Source: Bernardetia sp. (GTDB lineage Bacteria > Bacteroidota > Bacteroidia > Cytophagales > Bernardetiaceae). Taken from it: a stretch of 52,398 nt of DNA. The translations under genes were made by a program, and so were the position numbers. Of this stretch, positions 43,061 to 51,595 are shown one piece after another. Position 1 is the stretch's first letter, and each line of letters starts with the position of its first letter. The notes under the pieces were generated by a model. That model was not told where the DNA came from. It did no database searches and saw only the letters and a program-made list of their open reading frames with translations. The stretch spans positions 1-52,398 of the forward strand of contig NZ_JAHDIG010000030.1 of assembly GCF_020630935.1 (NCBI RefSeq), given 5' to 3'.

Positions 43061-43705
43061 ATGATTTCTATACAGCAATTTACGTTCAATCCTTTCCAAG
43101 AAAATACTTTCATTTTATTCGACGAAACAAAAGAAGCCATTATCATTGACCCTGGGTGTTATACTCCACATGAAAAAGAAATTTTGAAATCTTTTATCAG
43201 CCAAAATGATTTGAAGGTTGTACGACTTATCAATACGCATTGTCATATAGACCACGTTTTGGGAAATAAATTTGTAAAAGACACTTACAATGTAAAGTTA
43301 GAAGCGCACCGAATTGAATCAGAACAACTCAACCAAGTTCCCTTGTATGCTCCATCTTATGGTTTTGGAGTGTATGAAGCCACTACGGTAGATGTTTTTA
43401 TAGATGAAAATACAGAAATAAAATTTGGTAATTCAACCTTAACAACTCTTTTCGTTCCTGGTCATTCTCCTGGACACTTAGCATTTTATTCGGCAGCACA
43501 AAAATTCTGTATCAATGGAGATGTTCTATTCTTTCAAAGCATTGGCAGAACAGATTTACCTGGTGGGAATATGGAAGTTTTGAGAGATACGATTCAAAAT
43601 GTAATGTATAAACTACCCGATGATACAAAAATTTATTGTGGACACGGAAATCCAACAAGCATTGGTTTTGAGAAAAAGAATAACCATTTTATCAGAGAAA
43701 TTTAA
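43061..43705 (+). CDS. Metallo-beta-lactamase-fold hydrolase (glyoxalase II-like)
   Basis: From the ATG at 43061 the protein has 214 residues; the ORF can be read from 43019, but the 43061 start gives the common N-terminus MISIQQFTFNPFQENTFIL. The metal site is THCHIDH, with further ligands in VPGHSPGH, INGDVLF and YCGHG. These features match hydrolases of the glyoxalase II or persulfide dioxygenase branches. The exact substrate is unclear. It is cytoplasmic. A 166-bp gap follows before the permease gene. Confidence 0.9.
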   Translation: MISIQQFTFNPFQENTFILFDETKEAIIIDPGCYTPHEKEILKSFISQNDLKVVRLINTHCHIDHVLGNKFVKDTYNVKLEAHRIESEQLNQVPLYAPSYGFGVYEATTVDVFIDENTEIKFGNSTLTTLFVPGHSPGHLAFYSAAQKFCINGDVLFFQSIGRTDLPGGNMEVLRDTIQNVMYKLPDDTKIYCGHGNPTSIGFEKKNNHFIREI

Positions 43706-43871
43706 AAAAAATAAACTGTTTTGGTCTAAGAACGTTTTAAAGCTGCCTTGACTAAGTTCTCTTAATTCTATTTCTTTAGATAAACTTCAGTTTTTGTATA
43801 TTTGAGGCTGAGTTATTCGTTTATTTAAAGACAGAAAATACATCCACATTTTTTCAACTAAGCTATCCTAT

Positions 43872-44600
43872 ATGAAAAGCATTGGTAAGTACATGATTTT
43901 TTTGAGTAGAACGGTAACAGATATGGAACCGTGGCACGTCTATATTCGCCTTTTTGTAGATGAATGTATGCGAATTGGTATCAGTTCGGTTTATATTGTT
44001 ACTATTATATCTACTTTTATTGGTGCTGTAACGGCTGTACAGACGGCTTATAACCTTGTGAGTCCACTCATTCCAAAATCTCTTATCGGTACGATTGTGC
44101 GTGATATGACAGTTTTGGAACTTGCCCCAACTATTACTGCCATTGTATTTGCTGGTAAGGTAGGTTCTAATATCGCTGGTGGTTTGGGAACAATGCGAAT
44201 CACAGAACAAATTGATGCGATTGAGGTAATGGGAATTAATGCTACTTCTTATCTTGTTTTTCCAAAAATTTTGGCTGGAATCGCTACTTATCCTTTGCTT
44301 GTAATTTTAGCAGCTTTTTTGGCGATTGGTGGTGGTTATTTAGCTGGAACGCTCACTGGACAGCTTACAGCAGTAGAGTATGTATATGGAATCCGTTTAG
44401 ATTTTGTAGAGTTTAATATTACCTTTATGCTTATCAAATCAGTTGTTTTTGCCTTTTTAGTTACTACTATTTCGGCTTACAAGGGTTTTTATACACGAGG
44501 AGGAGCATTAGAAGTAGGAGAGGCAAGTACAAAAGCCGTAACAACAAGTTGTATTGCTATTCTTTTGGCTGACTACCTACTTGCTCAAATGCTTATCTAA
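43872..44600 (+). CDS. mlaE: MlaE-type ABC transporter permease
   Basis: This 242-residue multi-span inner-membrane protein belongs to the MlaE/YrbE family, which moves phospholipid or other lipids between the membranes of diderm bacteria. The family pattern is clear: FIGAVTAVQTAYNL, MTVLELAPTITAIVFAGKVGSNIAGGLGTMRITEQIDAIEVMGINA, and a C-terminal CIAILLADYLLAQ. The ATPase (MlaF) and the MCE-domain protein expected beside it are not within this window; the next gene encodes an unrelated protein of unknown function. The partner genes may lie elsewhere in the genome. Confidence 0.92.
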   Translation: MKSIGKYMIFLSRTVTDMEPWHVYIRLFVDECMRIGISSVYIVTIISTFIGAVTAVQTAYNLVSPLIPKSLIGTIVRDMTVLELAPTITAIVFAGKVGSNIAGGLGTMRITEQIDAIEVMGINATSYLVFPKILAGIATYPLLVILAAFLAIGGGYLAGTLTGQLTAVEYVYGIRLDFVEFNITFMLIKSVVFAFLVTTISAYKGFYTRGGALEVGEASTKAVTTSCIAILLADYLLAQMLI

Positions 44601-44652
44601 TATTTATCAGTTAAAATTCTTCATTCATTGCTAACTCTTATCACTAAAAAAA

Positions 44653-45087
44653 TTGTCTGACCAAAACATAACACCTAAAAAATCTATTCGTCCAGAAATT
44701 CAAAATGTAGTTCTTTCAGAGACGATGACAGGAGAAGAGCGTTTTCAGAATGTTACCTTGCGTCCTATCTTGAAACTTCAAAACAAGATTTTACTCGCTA
44801 TTTTCAGAGATTACATTTCAGAAAAAGAAGCTAAGAAGACTAAAAATAATGAAAAACAACGAGGGTATTTTAGACTTTCAGCCACCAAACAAAGAGAGTT
44901 TATCGATACCGTTTTTCAAAAAGATATAAAATTTAAAAGTCAGTTGTTAGGAATGATAATCGGACATTTCGATTTGGAAGAGTATAACTTATATGCTCAA
45001 AATAAAACTGGAACAGACAGAAGAATTATAAACTTGTTGAAAGAACGTATTTTTACTGGTTTAGCAGAATTGCAACAAGACTCTTAA
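44653..45087 (+). CDS. Conserved Bacteroidota protein of unknown function (often mislabelled glyoxalase)
   Basis: The 144-residue protein starts at TTG with no in-frame ATG upstream. It has RPEIQNVVLSETMTGEERFQNVTLRPILKLQNKILLAIFRDYI near the N-terminus and QLLGMIIGHFDLEEYNLY with GTDRRIINLLKERI toward the end. These blocks are typical of a small helical protein found in many Bacteroidota and frequently annotated as glyoxalase without evidence. It has no signal peptide. It lies 52 bp after the MlaE gene, and may be co-transcribed with it. Confidence 0.7.
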   Translation: MSDQNITPKKSIRPEIQNVVLSETMTGEERFQNVTLRPILKLQNKILLAIFRDYISEKEAKKTKNNEKQRGYFRLSATKQREFIDTVFQKDIKFKSQLLGMIIGHFDLEEYNLYAQNKTGTDRRIINLLKERIFTGLAELQQDS

Positions 45088-45148
45088 ATGCCATTCTTGA
45101 ACTTTTTTTAAAGAAAAAGCAGCATCTCTTTCATTCAAATAAAATATT

Positions 45149-45649
45149 ATGAATTATCTAATTTACCAATCTGTTATATTTTTAGTTCTTAGTTTTATCT
45201 CGTTTAAGGGTTTTGCTCAAGACGAATCTAAAAATCCTTTAGTTTGTGTCAATGACAAAGAAAATGTAGTCTCTTCTGCAATGGAAGGGAAGTGGTTTTC
45301 TAAGCAAGAAGGTTATACTCTCATTTTTAAAAAAGATACAACTGTTTTAGAACAAATTCCCTCAAAGTATTATCCTTTTTTAGAAGACAAAACCATTTAT
45401 TCAGCAGGTTATATTACGATAAAGTCAGAAACAAAAGTTTATGCTGAAGATACGCCCTATTTTTTAACTGTTTTGAGTGGAAATCCTCATATAGTTTGGT
45501 TTAGAGAAAGAAATGGCGACCCATTAGGAGATGCAGAAAGTTTTAATGTTTTTATTGCTATTGGTGAAACTACTGCTGATGACCTTCTCTATATGGGAGG
45601 AGATTTCAATAACCAACCTTTTTTGCGTTTTACGAGAGTTAAAAAATAA
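45149..45649 (+). CDS. Hypothetical secreted protein
   Basis: The 166-residue protein begins with a signal peptide (hydrophobic core IYQSVIFLVLSFISFKGFAQ, cleavage after the Ala-Gln region). The mature part is rich in beta-forming and aromatic residues (GKWFSKQEGYTLIFKKDTT, YYPFLEDKTIYSAGYITI, and a final QPFLRFTRVKK). I do not recognise the family. It could be a small lipocalin-like or beta-sandwich protein of the periplasm. A family A repeat starts 8 bp after the stop codon. Confidence 0.6.
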   Translation: MNYLIYQSVIFLVLSFISFKGFAQDESKNPLVCVNDKENVVSSAMEGKWFSKQEGYTLIFKKDTTVLEQIPSKYYPFLEDKTIYSAGYITIKSETKVYAEDTPYFLTVLSGNPHIVWFRERNGDPLGDAESFNVFIAIGETTADDLLYMGGDFNNQPFLRFTRVKK

Positions 45650-45656
45650 TTATTAT

Positions 45657-45779
45657 TAGAGTACTAGACACAAGATAAAAAGTTGTTGGTGTCACTATGC
45701 TAAAATACCAACGAACGGTATTTTTCCCCTATTCTGTAACTCACAGAACAGCAACTATCTGTTCATGTCCAGTACTCTA
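45657..45779. mobile_element. Cloverleaf repeat family A, copy 3
   Basis: 123 bp. Right end ATGTCCAGTACTCTA intact, left end TAGAGTACTAGACAC with two changes. Each internal hairpin carries a single change, which costs a perfect pair or gives a G-U on one strand. It lies between the secreted protein gene and the binding-protein gene, which converge. Confidence 0.9.
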
Positions 45780-45784
45780 AATGA

Positions 45785-46966
45785 TTATTTCAAATTCTCA
45801 TAAAAATAAAGCTCTTTGTTTTTTATTAAATTAGGGTGTAAAATCTTGATAAAGTCTTCCAAAATTTTGTTTGGAAAAGCTACACCACTTTCAAAATAAT
45901 CGTTTCCACCACTTTTGAGTCTTCTTTTGTTGTGATTGAATACAGTTGTATTTTTGACTGATTTGAAAGAAACAAAACGTCTGTCTGCACTGATAAGCTG
46001 ATTCATATTTGTCCAGTCGCTGGCATGAAACCAATAATCGGCTTGTTCTGCCTTGTCATACACAGATTCTATAGCTAATGGCGAAGCTCCACTTCCTTCC
46101 AAATCTTCCCATAAATATATTGCACCTGCATCTTTGGCAAACTGCGCTACATAACTATCTCCATTGGGCATAAACCATGTTTCATTGTACCACGCATTAA
46201 AAAAAAGTGTGGGTTTGTTTTCCTTTTTGATGTTTGCTGTCAAGTTTTTGAGAGCGTCGTAATTTGATTTGACTTCACCAAAAATTTGACTGGCTTTTTC
46301 CTCTTCTTCAAACAAAACGCCAAAGAATTTTATCCATTCTGCTTGCGCTAGTGGCGAACTTTCCAAAGTTTCATTGCAAATCACGACTGGCAAACCAAGT
46401 TCTTTCATTTTTTGCTGTGTATCGCTTGTCCCTCCGTACAGACTAGCATCATACGTAAAAATAGCATCAGGTTCTAGACTAACCAACCCTTCGAAGTTTA
46501 CTCCAGAGCCATCATCATTTCCTACTTCTTTAATTTTTCCTGTTTCTAAATGTTGCCTAATTTTTTCGTTTGAAACATACTGTGAACCCACAAAACCCAC
46601 TACATTCTCTACATTTTCTAAAAGTGAAAAAAAAGTAGCATACTTGGTAGAGCGTGAAACAATACGTTTGAGAGGAGTTTGGAGAGCCAAATCATACTCT
46701 AAGTTGGTCTGTGGCTTTTCTCCTTTGTACAAAAGATAACGCTGTTGTAGATTCTTATTTTTGTCATAAACTTCCAATGTTTTAAAACCTCCATAATCGT
46801 AAGAAGCAAACTGACTGGCGTGAAGCAACTTTAAAGAATCAATAGGGTTTTCTAATGCTTCCTTTTCAATAGCTGACTCATCATTTTTTTCCTTGTCTGT
46901 CATTTTATCAGAGCCACAAGAAAAAAGAAACGAAACTAAAAATATAAGGCGAAAATAATTTTTCAT
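45785..46966 (-). CDS. ABC-type substrate-binding lipoprotein (siderophore/cobalamin class)
   Basis: This 393-residue lipoprotein has a signal with lipobox FLFSC (cysteine 17) and a TroA-like binding fold. Recognisable features are VENVVGFVGSQYVSNEKIRQ, KEVGNDDGSGVNFEGLVSLEPDAIFTYD, GLPVVICNETLESSPLAQAEWIKFFG, then FFNAWYNETWFMPNGDSY and KNTTVFNHNKRRLKSGGNDYFESGV. These match periplasmic binding proteins for ferric siderophores and cobalamin in Bacteroidota. The permease and ATPase genes do not follow within the window, and the ligand is not fixed by sequence alone. Confidence 0.87.
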   Translation of the reverse strand: MKNYFRLIFLVSFLFSCGSDKMTDKEKNDESAIEKEALENPIDSLKLLHASQFASYDYGGFKTLEVYDKNKNLQQRYLLYKGEKPQTNLEYDLALQTPLKRIVSRSTKYATFFSLLENVENVVGFVGSQYVSNEKIRQHLETGKIKEVGNDDGSGVNFEGLVSLEPDAIFTYDASLYGGTSDTQQKMKELGLPVVICNETLESSPLAQAEWIKFFGVLFEEEEKASQIFGEVKSNYDALKNLTANIKKENKPTLFFNAWYNETWFMPNGDSYVAQFAKDAGAIYLWEDLEGSGASPLAIESVYDKAEQADYWFHASDWTNMNQLISADRRFVSFKSVKNTTVFNHNKRRLKSGGNDYFESGVAFPNKILEDFIKILHPNLIKNKELYFYENLK

Positions 46967-47157
46967 TTTGAGAAAGTTTAAATTATTGGTAAAAATACCA
47001 ACAACGACAAAGTAGGTAAAACGGCTTGTCTTTGAACATTATGTTAGAATCAAAAACGAAATAACAGAATTTATCTATTGAATCATAAAATCAATTAGGC
47101 TTTTTCAAACTTTTTTTTGAATTTTGAATGTTTGTATAAAAAATATGGTTGTTTCAT

Positions 47158-47191
47158 TTATAACTAACCATTAATCACTAATCATTAGAAA
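47158..47191 (+). repeat. Heptad leader of trpS
   Basis: TTATAAC, TAACCAT, TAATCAC, then TAATCAT and a 6-bp unit end exactly at the ATG. Related to the 18514 array. Confidence 0.65.
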
Positions 47192-48163
47192 ATGTCTCGT
47201 ATTCTCACAGGTATTCAGTCTTCTGGTCGTCCACATTTAGGAAATTTATTGGGCGCAATTTTGCCAGCCATTGAGCTTTCTAAAAAAGCTGGTAACGATT
47301 CTTATTTTTTTATTGCTGACTTGCATTCTCTCACTACGGTAAAAGATGCCGAAACAAGAATCCAAAACACCAATGCTGTAGCTGCTGCGTGGTTGGCATT
47401 TGGCTTTGATATTGAAAAAAATACATTTTATCGTCAGTCAAGAATCCCAGAAGTAACCGAACTTGCGTGGCATTTATCGTGCTTTACGCCTTACCCGATG
47501 CTTGCCAATGCTCATTCCTTCAAGGACAAAGCTGATTCGCTTTCAGACGTGAATGCAGGACTTTTTACCTATCCTGTCTTGATGGCTGCTGATATTTTGC
47601 TCTATGATGCCGAGTTTGTACCTGTTGGAAAAGACCAAATTCAACATTTAGAAATTACTAGAGATATTGCTTCTGCTTTCAATCGCCAATACGGAGAAAT
47701 TTTTGTTATTCCAGAAGCAAAAGTAGATGAACAGATAATGACTATCCCTGGTACGGACGGACGCAAAATGAGTAAGTCGTACGGAAACACGATTGATATT
47801 TTCTTACCAGAGAAAAAGCTCAAAAAACAAGTTATGTCTATCGTAACGGATAGCACGCCACTAGAAGAGCCAAAAGACACCGAAACGTGTAATGTCTTTT
47901 CACTCTACAAACTTTTGGCTTCTGAGAGCGAACTCCAAACGATGAGACAAAATTATGAAGGTGGAAACTATGGCTACGGACACGCCAAAAAAGCTCTTTT
48001 AGAACTCATTTTGGATAAATACAAAGCTGAAAGAGAACGTTTTGACAAACTGATGGCAGATGACAAACATTTGGAAGAAAGCCTAAAAGTTGGTGAAGAA
48101 AAAGCACGAAAAGTAGCTTTTGAAGTCTTGCAGAAAGTTAGGAAGCAGTTGGGATTTGCATAG
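47192..48163 (+). CDS. trpS: Tryptophan--tRNA ligase
   Basis: This 323-residue class I enzyme charges tRNA-Trp. It starts SRILTGIQSSGRPHLGNLLGA with the HIGH-like PHLGN at residues 14-18, and then FFIADLHSLT. DILLYDAEFVPVGKDQIQHLEITRDIA is the tryptophan-binding helix. The KMSKS signature is intact in DGRKMSKSYGNTI. The length is that of bacterial TrpRS. The gene stands alone after its heptad leader. Confidence 0.97.
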   Translation: MSRILTGIQSSGRPHLGNLLGAILPAIELSKKAGNDSYFFIADLHSLTTVKDAETRIQNTNAVAAAWLAFGFDIEKNTFYRQSRIPEVTELAWHLSCFTPYPMLANAHSFKDKADSLSDVNAGLFTYPVLMAADILLYDAEFVPVGKDQIQHLEITRDIASAFNRQYGEIFVIPEAKVDEQIMTIPGTDGRKMSKSYGNTIDIFLPEKKLKKQVMSIVTDSTPLEEPKDTETCNVFSLYKLLASESELQTMRQNYEGGNYGYGHAKKALLELILDKYKAERERFDKLMADDKHLEESLKVGEEKARKVAFEVLQKVRKQLGFA

Positions 48164-48290
48164 TAAAATACAAATGAGATAATAGGAGCTTTCCTTTTTT
48201 TGTTAATCAGCCAGCAACAGAATTAGTGTTATGTTCGTCATAATACTAGTAAAGTTGGAAATTGATTTACATCTAAAAATAAATAGAACT

Positions 48291-48833
48291 ATGAAAAAGG
48301 AATTACTTTTTTTATTATTGTTGATAACATTTACTGCTTGTGATATGGCATCAGTTGATTTGGATAATCGAAACTATGTGTTTGACGGTAGGGGTGGTGT
48401 CAAGTGTAAAGTGAATGGCAAGCTCTTAAAACCTTCTCCAGTAATAAGCCCAGGAGCTAATTCTATATGGTTTGGTTTATCTTATCCTCAGTTTGATAGT
48501 ACAGACTATATGCACCTTTCTTTTTCAAATAGAGGTAAATCTCCAGATTTTATATATCAATCAGTCGGAATGGTAGTTACTGGTATTAGTAGAACATCTT
48601 CAATGGTTGGCAATATTTATAATCTCGGCAACGAACCAAATCAAGGGGAGTATACTAATAATATTCCTACCATTACTGATTATAAAACAAACAACATTCA
48701 TCAAGGTACATTAAAAATTTTATACCACGATATTGAAAATAATATAATGGGAGGTAAATTTGAATTTGATGCCGTTAATGAGGAGGGAAAAGTTGTTGAA
48801 ATAAGGGAAGGAGAGTTTGACCTAACATATTAA
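48291..48833 (+). CDS. Hypothetical lipoprotein
   Basis: The start at 48291 gives 180 residues with a lipoprotein signal (KKELLFLLLLITFTAC, cysteine 17); the earlier in-frame ATG at 48231 would add 20 residues before it. The mature part has a FDGRGGVKCKVNGKLLKP segment, then SIWFGLSYPQFDSTDYMHLSFSN, and a C-terminal GGKFEFDAVNEEGKVVEIREGEFDLTY. The last block resembles small beta-barrel lipoproteins of Bacteroidota that carry a C-terminal edge strand. Function unknown. Confidence 0.7.
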   Translation: MKKELLFLLLLITFTACDMASVDLDNRNYVFDGRGGVKCKVNGKLLKPSPVISPGANSIWFGLSYPQFDSTDYMHLSFSNRGKSPDFIYQSVGMVVTGISRTSSMVGNIYNLGNEPNQGEYTNNIPTITDYKTNNIHQGTLKILYHDIENNIMGGKFEFDAVNEEGKVVEIREGEFDLTY

Positions 48834-48845
48834 CAGCTATCGTAG

Positions 48846-48956
48846 TTTATGTTGTTCTTTTTTCTTGGCTATACTATTGCAATAATTGAACAACATAAAG
48901 TAATTTTTCTACCGTTGTTGGTCTTTCGTTTTGGCTTACCGTTACAGAGACCAACA
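48846..48956. repeat. Two neighbouring perfect hairpins
   Basis: First: TTTATGTTGTTC / GAACAACATAAA (12 bp, 48846-48857 with 48888-48899). Second: TGTTGGTCT / AGACCAACA (9 bp, 48916-48924 with 48948-48956). They precede the IS remnant and have no open frame. Confidence 0.65.
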
Positions 48957-48959
48957 TAT

Positions 48960-49248
48960 GCCTCGTCTTGAAATAGTGTTACAGTTTTAGAGATACATTT
49001 TAGTTAGATGTCTTTCGGTGCTCTGATTTTGCTTTTTTGTAGGTTCTAATTTTGATATTTTCTTATTACCATTGCACAAGATTCAATATCGTAGTTACGT
49101 TGAGCTTGAGTAACGGTAAAAATGCCCTCTTTTATCTCACAAATAATTTGAAGTTTGAGTTGCATTGTATAGTCTTTTTGTGTGCGTTTTACATACTTAC
49201 TTTTCATAAAATAAAAGGTTTTGTTGTAACACTATACTAGTACGAGAC
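48960..49248. mobile_element. IS3-family remnant bounded by inverted repeats
   Basis: ATAGTGTTACA at 48973-48983 is exactly inverted at 49225-49235, and the outer 13 bases on each side match at 8 positions. Between them lies a broken orfA-like frame on the minus strand. The whole piece is about 290 bp, far below an intact IS3 element (about 1.2-1.5 kb). Confidence 0.7.
49046..49207 (-). pseudogene. Truncated IS3-type OrfA transposase
   Basis: ATG at 49207 gives 53 codons starting KSKYVKRTQKDYTMQLKLQ, then EIKEGIFTVTQAQRNYDIES, a short stretch and RKYQN before a TAG. This matches the N-terminal helix-turn-helix part of OrfA in IS3-family elements common in Bacteroidota, where an intact protein continues with a W-x-x-K-Y block and a leucine zipper. 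One or two codons seem to be missing before RKYQN, and all later sequence including orfB is gone. Confidence 0.75.
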
Positions 49249-49254
49249 AACAAC

Positions 49255-49300
49255 TTAAAAAAAAGGGTTCAACTTTAAAAAGTCAAACCCTAATTTTTTT
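49255..49300 (-). terminator. Terminator downstream of pdhC
   Basis: Minus-strand hairpin AGGGTTTGACTTT / AAAGTTGAACCCT with one mismatch, followed by a T run. Confidence 0.75.
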
Positions 49301-49328
49301 TACCTAAAAAATTATAGAATCGTATGGA

Positions 49329-51011
49329 TTAAACTAACATCTTCAATGGGTTTTCCATATACTCTTTGAGAGTTTGTAAGAAAGCTGCACCTACTGCTCC
49401 ATCAACTACTCGGTGGTCGCAAGAAAGTGTCATTTTCATCACATTGCCAACTACAATCTCACCATTTTTAACAACAGGTTTTTGATTTATCGCACCTACT
49501 GCCAAAATACACGCATTCGGAGCATTGATAATTGCTGTAAATTCTTCTATTCCAAACATTCCTAAATTAGAAATAGTAAATGTACTTCCTTCCCAGTCTG
49601 AAGGTTGTAATTTTTTATCTTTTGCTTTACCTGCAAAATCTTTTACTTCCTTATTGATTTGGGAAAGCGTTTTCATTTCTGCAAATCGAACAACTGGAAC
49701 TAAAAGCCCTTCATCTACTGCTACTGCCACACCCATGTGGACGTTGTCGTAATAACGGATAGTCTCACCGTGCCAAGAAGCATTGATATTAGGATGTTTT
49801 TTGAGAGCTAATGCTGTTGATTTGATAACAATATCATTAAAAGAAATTTTGCTATCTGAAAGCTCATTGAGCATTTTGCGTGTTTCAATGGCTTTGTCCA
49901 TATCAACTGCAATGGTCAGATAAAAATGAGGAGCTTTGAATTTACTATCTGAAAGACTTCTGCCAATAGCTTTTCTCATTTGTGATACTTTCTCTTCTCG
50001 TACTCCTTCTTGTGCAAATGCTGGTGCAGATTTTTGTGGTGTGGTTTGTGCTTGGCTTGTTGGCTTGTCAGAAACTTGCTTGGTTGAAGAAGTCTCTTGT
50101 GGAGTAAAGTTTTCTATATCTTTTTTGATAATTCTTCCATTTTCCCCACTTCCTTCTATTTGGCTAATGTCGTATCCATTGTCTTCAGCCATTTTCTTTG
50201 CTAATGGAGAGATAAAAATACGTCCATCAGCATCAGAATTTGTGTTTTTAGGTTTTTCATCTCTATCGTAAGGCATAGAAGCCTCTTTTTGTGAACTTTC
50301 TTTTTCCTCTGTTTCTGTATTTTCACTTGTCGTACTACTACTTTCATTATCTAAAAGAGCTTGATAATCTGCTCCTTTTTCTCCAATTACAGCGATAGGC
50401 GCATCAATAGCAACGCTATCTCCTTCTTCTGCTGCCAAGTAGAGTACTTCTCCATCTTCATAAATATCAAAGTCCATAGTAGCTTTATCTGTTTCAACTT
50501 CTGCCACTACGTCGCCAGATTTTACCTTATCTCCCACTTTTACAAGCCAAGATGCCAAAACACCTTCTTCCATAGTGTCTGTCATCTTCCTCATGCGTAA
50601 GACAGTAGCTTTGATAGAAGAAGTATCGGTCTTCTTAGCTGATACTGTCTTTTTAGGCTCTTCTTTCTTAGGCTGTATTTCTTCTTTAGGTTGTTCTTCT
50701 TGCTCTTCCTCTTTTTTAGTTTCTTTTGCTCCCTCTGCTCCAAATTTGGCTTTTAGGTCTGAAATATCTTCTCCTTTTTTTCCTAAAATCATTACAGGGT
50801 CATTGACAGGAACTCCATCTCCTTCGTTTACACCAATATATAAAACTTCGCCTTCAACGAAACTTTCCCATTCCATTGTTGCTTTGTCAGTTTCAACTTC
50901 TGCCAAAAGGTCTCCTGATTTTACTTTATCTCCTTCTTTTACGAGTATGTTTGCCACAACACCTTCTTCCATAGTGTCGGTAAGGCGTGGCATAATAAGG
51001 ATTTCAGCCAT
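49329..51011 (-). CDS. pdhC: Pyruvate dehydrogenase E2 (dihydrolipoyl acetyltransferase) with two lipoyl domains
   Basis: This 560-residue core of the pyruvate dehydrogenase complex transfers acetyl groups to CoA. Two lipoyl domains are present: residues 1-79 (lipoyl-lysine K43 in VETDKATM) and about 134-212 (K176). Acidic and Lys-rich linkers separate them. An E1/E3-binding domain follows (ISPLAKKMAEDNGYDISQIEGSGENGRII), then the catalytic domain with GMFGIEEFTAIINAPNACILAVG and the active-site HRVVDG near the C-terminus. The E1 and E3 genes are not adjacent. A strong promoter is found upstream. Confidence 0.96.
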   Translation of the reverse strand: MAEILIMPRLTDTMEEGVVANILVKEGDKVKSGDLLAEVETDKATMEWESFVEGEVLYIGVNEGDGVPVNDPVMILGKKGEDISDLKAKFGAEGAKETKKEEEQEEQPKEEIQPKKEEPKKTVSAKKTDTSSIKATVLRMRKMTDTMEEGVLASWLVKVGDKVKSGDVVAEVETDKATMDFDIYEDGEVLYLAAEEGDSVAIDAPIAVIGEKGADYQALLDNESSSTTSENTETEEKESSQKEASMPYDRDEKPKNTNSDADGRIFISPLAKKMAEDNGYDISQIEGSGENGRIIKKDIENFTPQETSSTKQVSDKPTSQAQTTPQKSAPAFAQEGVREEKVSQMRKAIGRSLSDSKFKAPHFYLTIAVDMDKAIETRKMLNELSDSKISFNDIVIKSTALALKKHPNINASWHGETIRYYDNVHMGVAVAVDEGLLVPVVRFAEMKTLSQINKEVKDFAGKAKDKKLQPSDWEGSTFTISNLGMFGIEEFTAIINAPNACILAVGAINQKPVVKNGEIVVGNVMKMTLSCDHRVVDGAVGAAFLQTLKEYMENPLKMLV

Positions 51012-51135
51012 AAGAACGTATTATTTTATGTGGTTTGTTGCGTATTGTTGTTCAAATTCTTAATGGTACAGATTCTTTTTCTTTACATAGACATACTTCA
51101 GATAGCCTAAAAAGTAGAATCTGATACTTCTACTT

Positions 51136-51165
51136 CAAAGATAAGAATTTAATCTGTGAAGGCAA
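51136..51165 (-). promoter_or_regulatory. Bacteroidota-type promoter for pdhC
   Basis: On the minus strand: TTG, 19 bp, TATCTTTG, about 125 bp before the ATG of the E2 gene. Confidence 0.7.
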
Positions 51166-51362
51166 TTTTAGTATAAACTTATTCCTGTTTTTTTAAAGAA
51201 AAGTATATTCTTATCTCTAACTAATTCATCAAAAATTCGGTTATTCAAAAAACTAGATTTTTTTTGTAAAAAATACGAAAAGCTAACCTATTGAAAGTCA
51301 ATTATTTTATAATAAATAATGAAAAAATATCGAACTTTTTGAAAAAAAATTGAGTTAAAAGG

Positions 51363-51393
51363 TTGTATATTCAAAAAAAGCGTGCTACATTTG
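51363..51393 (+). promoter_or_regulatory. Bacteroidota-type promoter for tRNA-Ser
   Basis: TTG, 20 bp, TACATTTG, about 58 bp upstream of the mature tRNA 5' end. Confidence 0.75.
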
Positions 51394-51451
51394 TATCGTC
51401 TTAAGGGAAACGCAATAAAAAAACGCAAAACACTTTAAGATAGCATCGACT

Positions 51452-51536
51452 AGAGGAATGGCAGAGTGGTCGAATGCGCCGGTCTTGAAAACCGGTGTAC
51501 CGAGAGGTACCGGGGGTTCGAATCCCTCTTCCTCTG
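51452..51536 (+). tRNA. tRNA-Ser (anticodon UGA)
   Basis: An 85-nt class II tRNA: acceptor AGAGGAA / TTCCTCT, anticodon stem CCGGT / ACCGG around CTTGAAA, a long variable arm (GTACCGAGAGGTAC) and a T arm with GGTTCGAATCC. The long variable arm confirms serine. CCA is not encoded. Confidence 0.96.
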
Positions 51537-51546
51537 CAAAAGTACG

Positions 51547-51583
51547 AACCGTTTTTATCAGAAATGATAAAAACGGTTTTTTT
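51547..51583 (+). terminator. Terminator after tRNA-Ser
   Basis: Perfect stem AACCGTTTTTATCA / TGATAAAAACGGTT with a GAAA loop and T run. It may also end transcripts of the convergent PLP enzyme gene. Confidence 0.88.
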
Positions 51584-51595
51584 ATGCTCTGAAAC

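Noticed and set aside
46967-47191. T-box or attenuator upstream of trpS
   Set aside because: No specifier hairpin, no T-box-like sequence and no terminator; the leader is a heptad tract.
49052-49240. Plus-strand ORF of 62 codons
   Set aside because: The minus strand in the same place reads as an OrfA transposase N-terminus, which explains the open frame.
50575-51063. Open frame of 162 codons on the plus strand
   Set aside because: It is antisense to the lipoyl domains and Lys/Glu-rich linker of pdhC; its Ser/Pro-rich composition is the mirror of that coding sequence.
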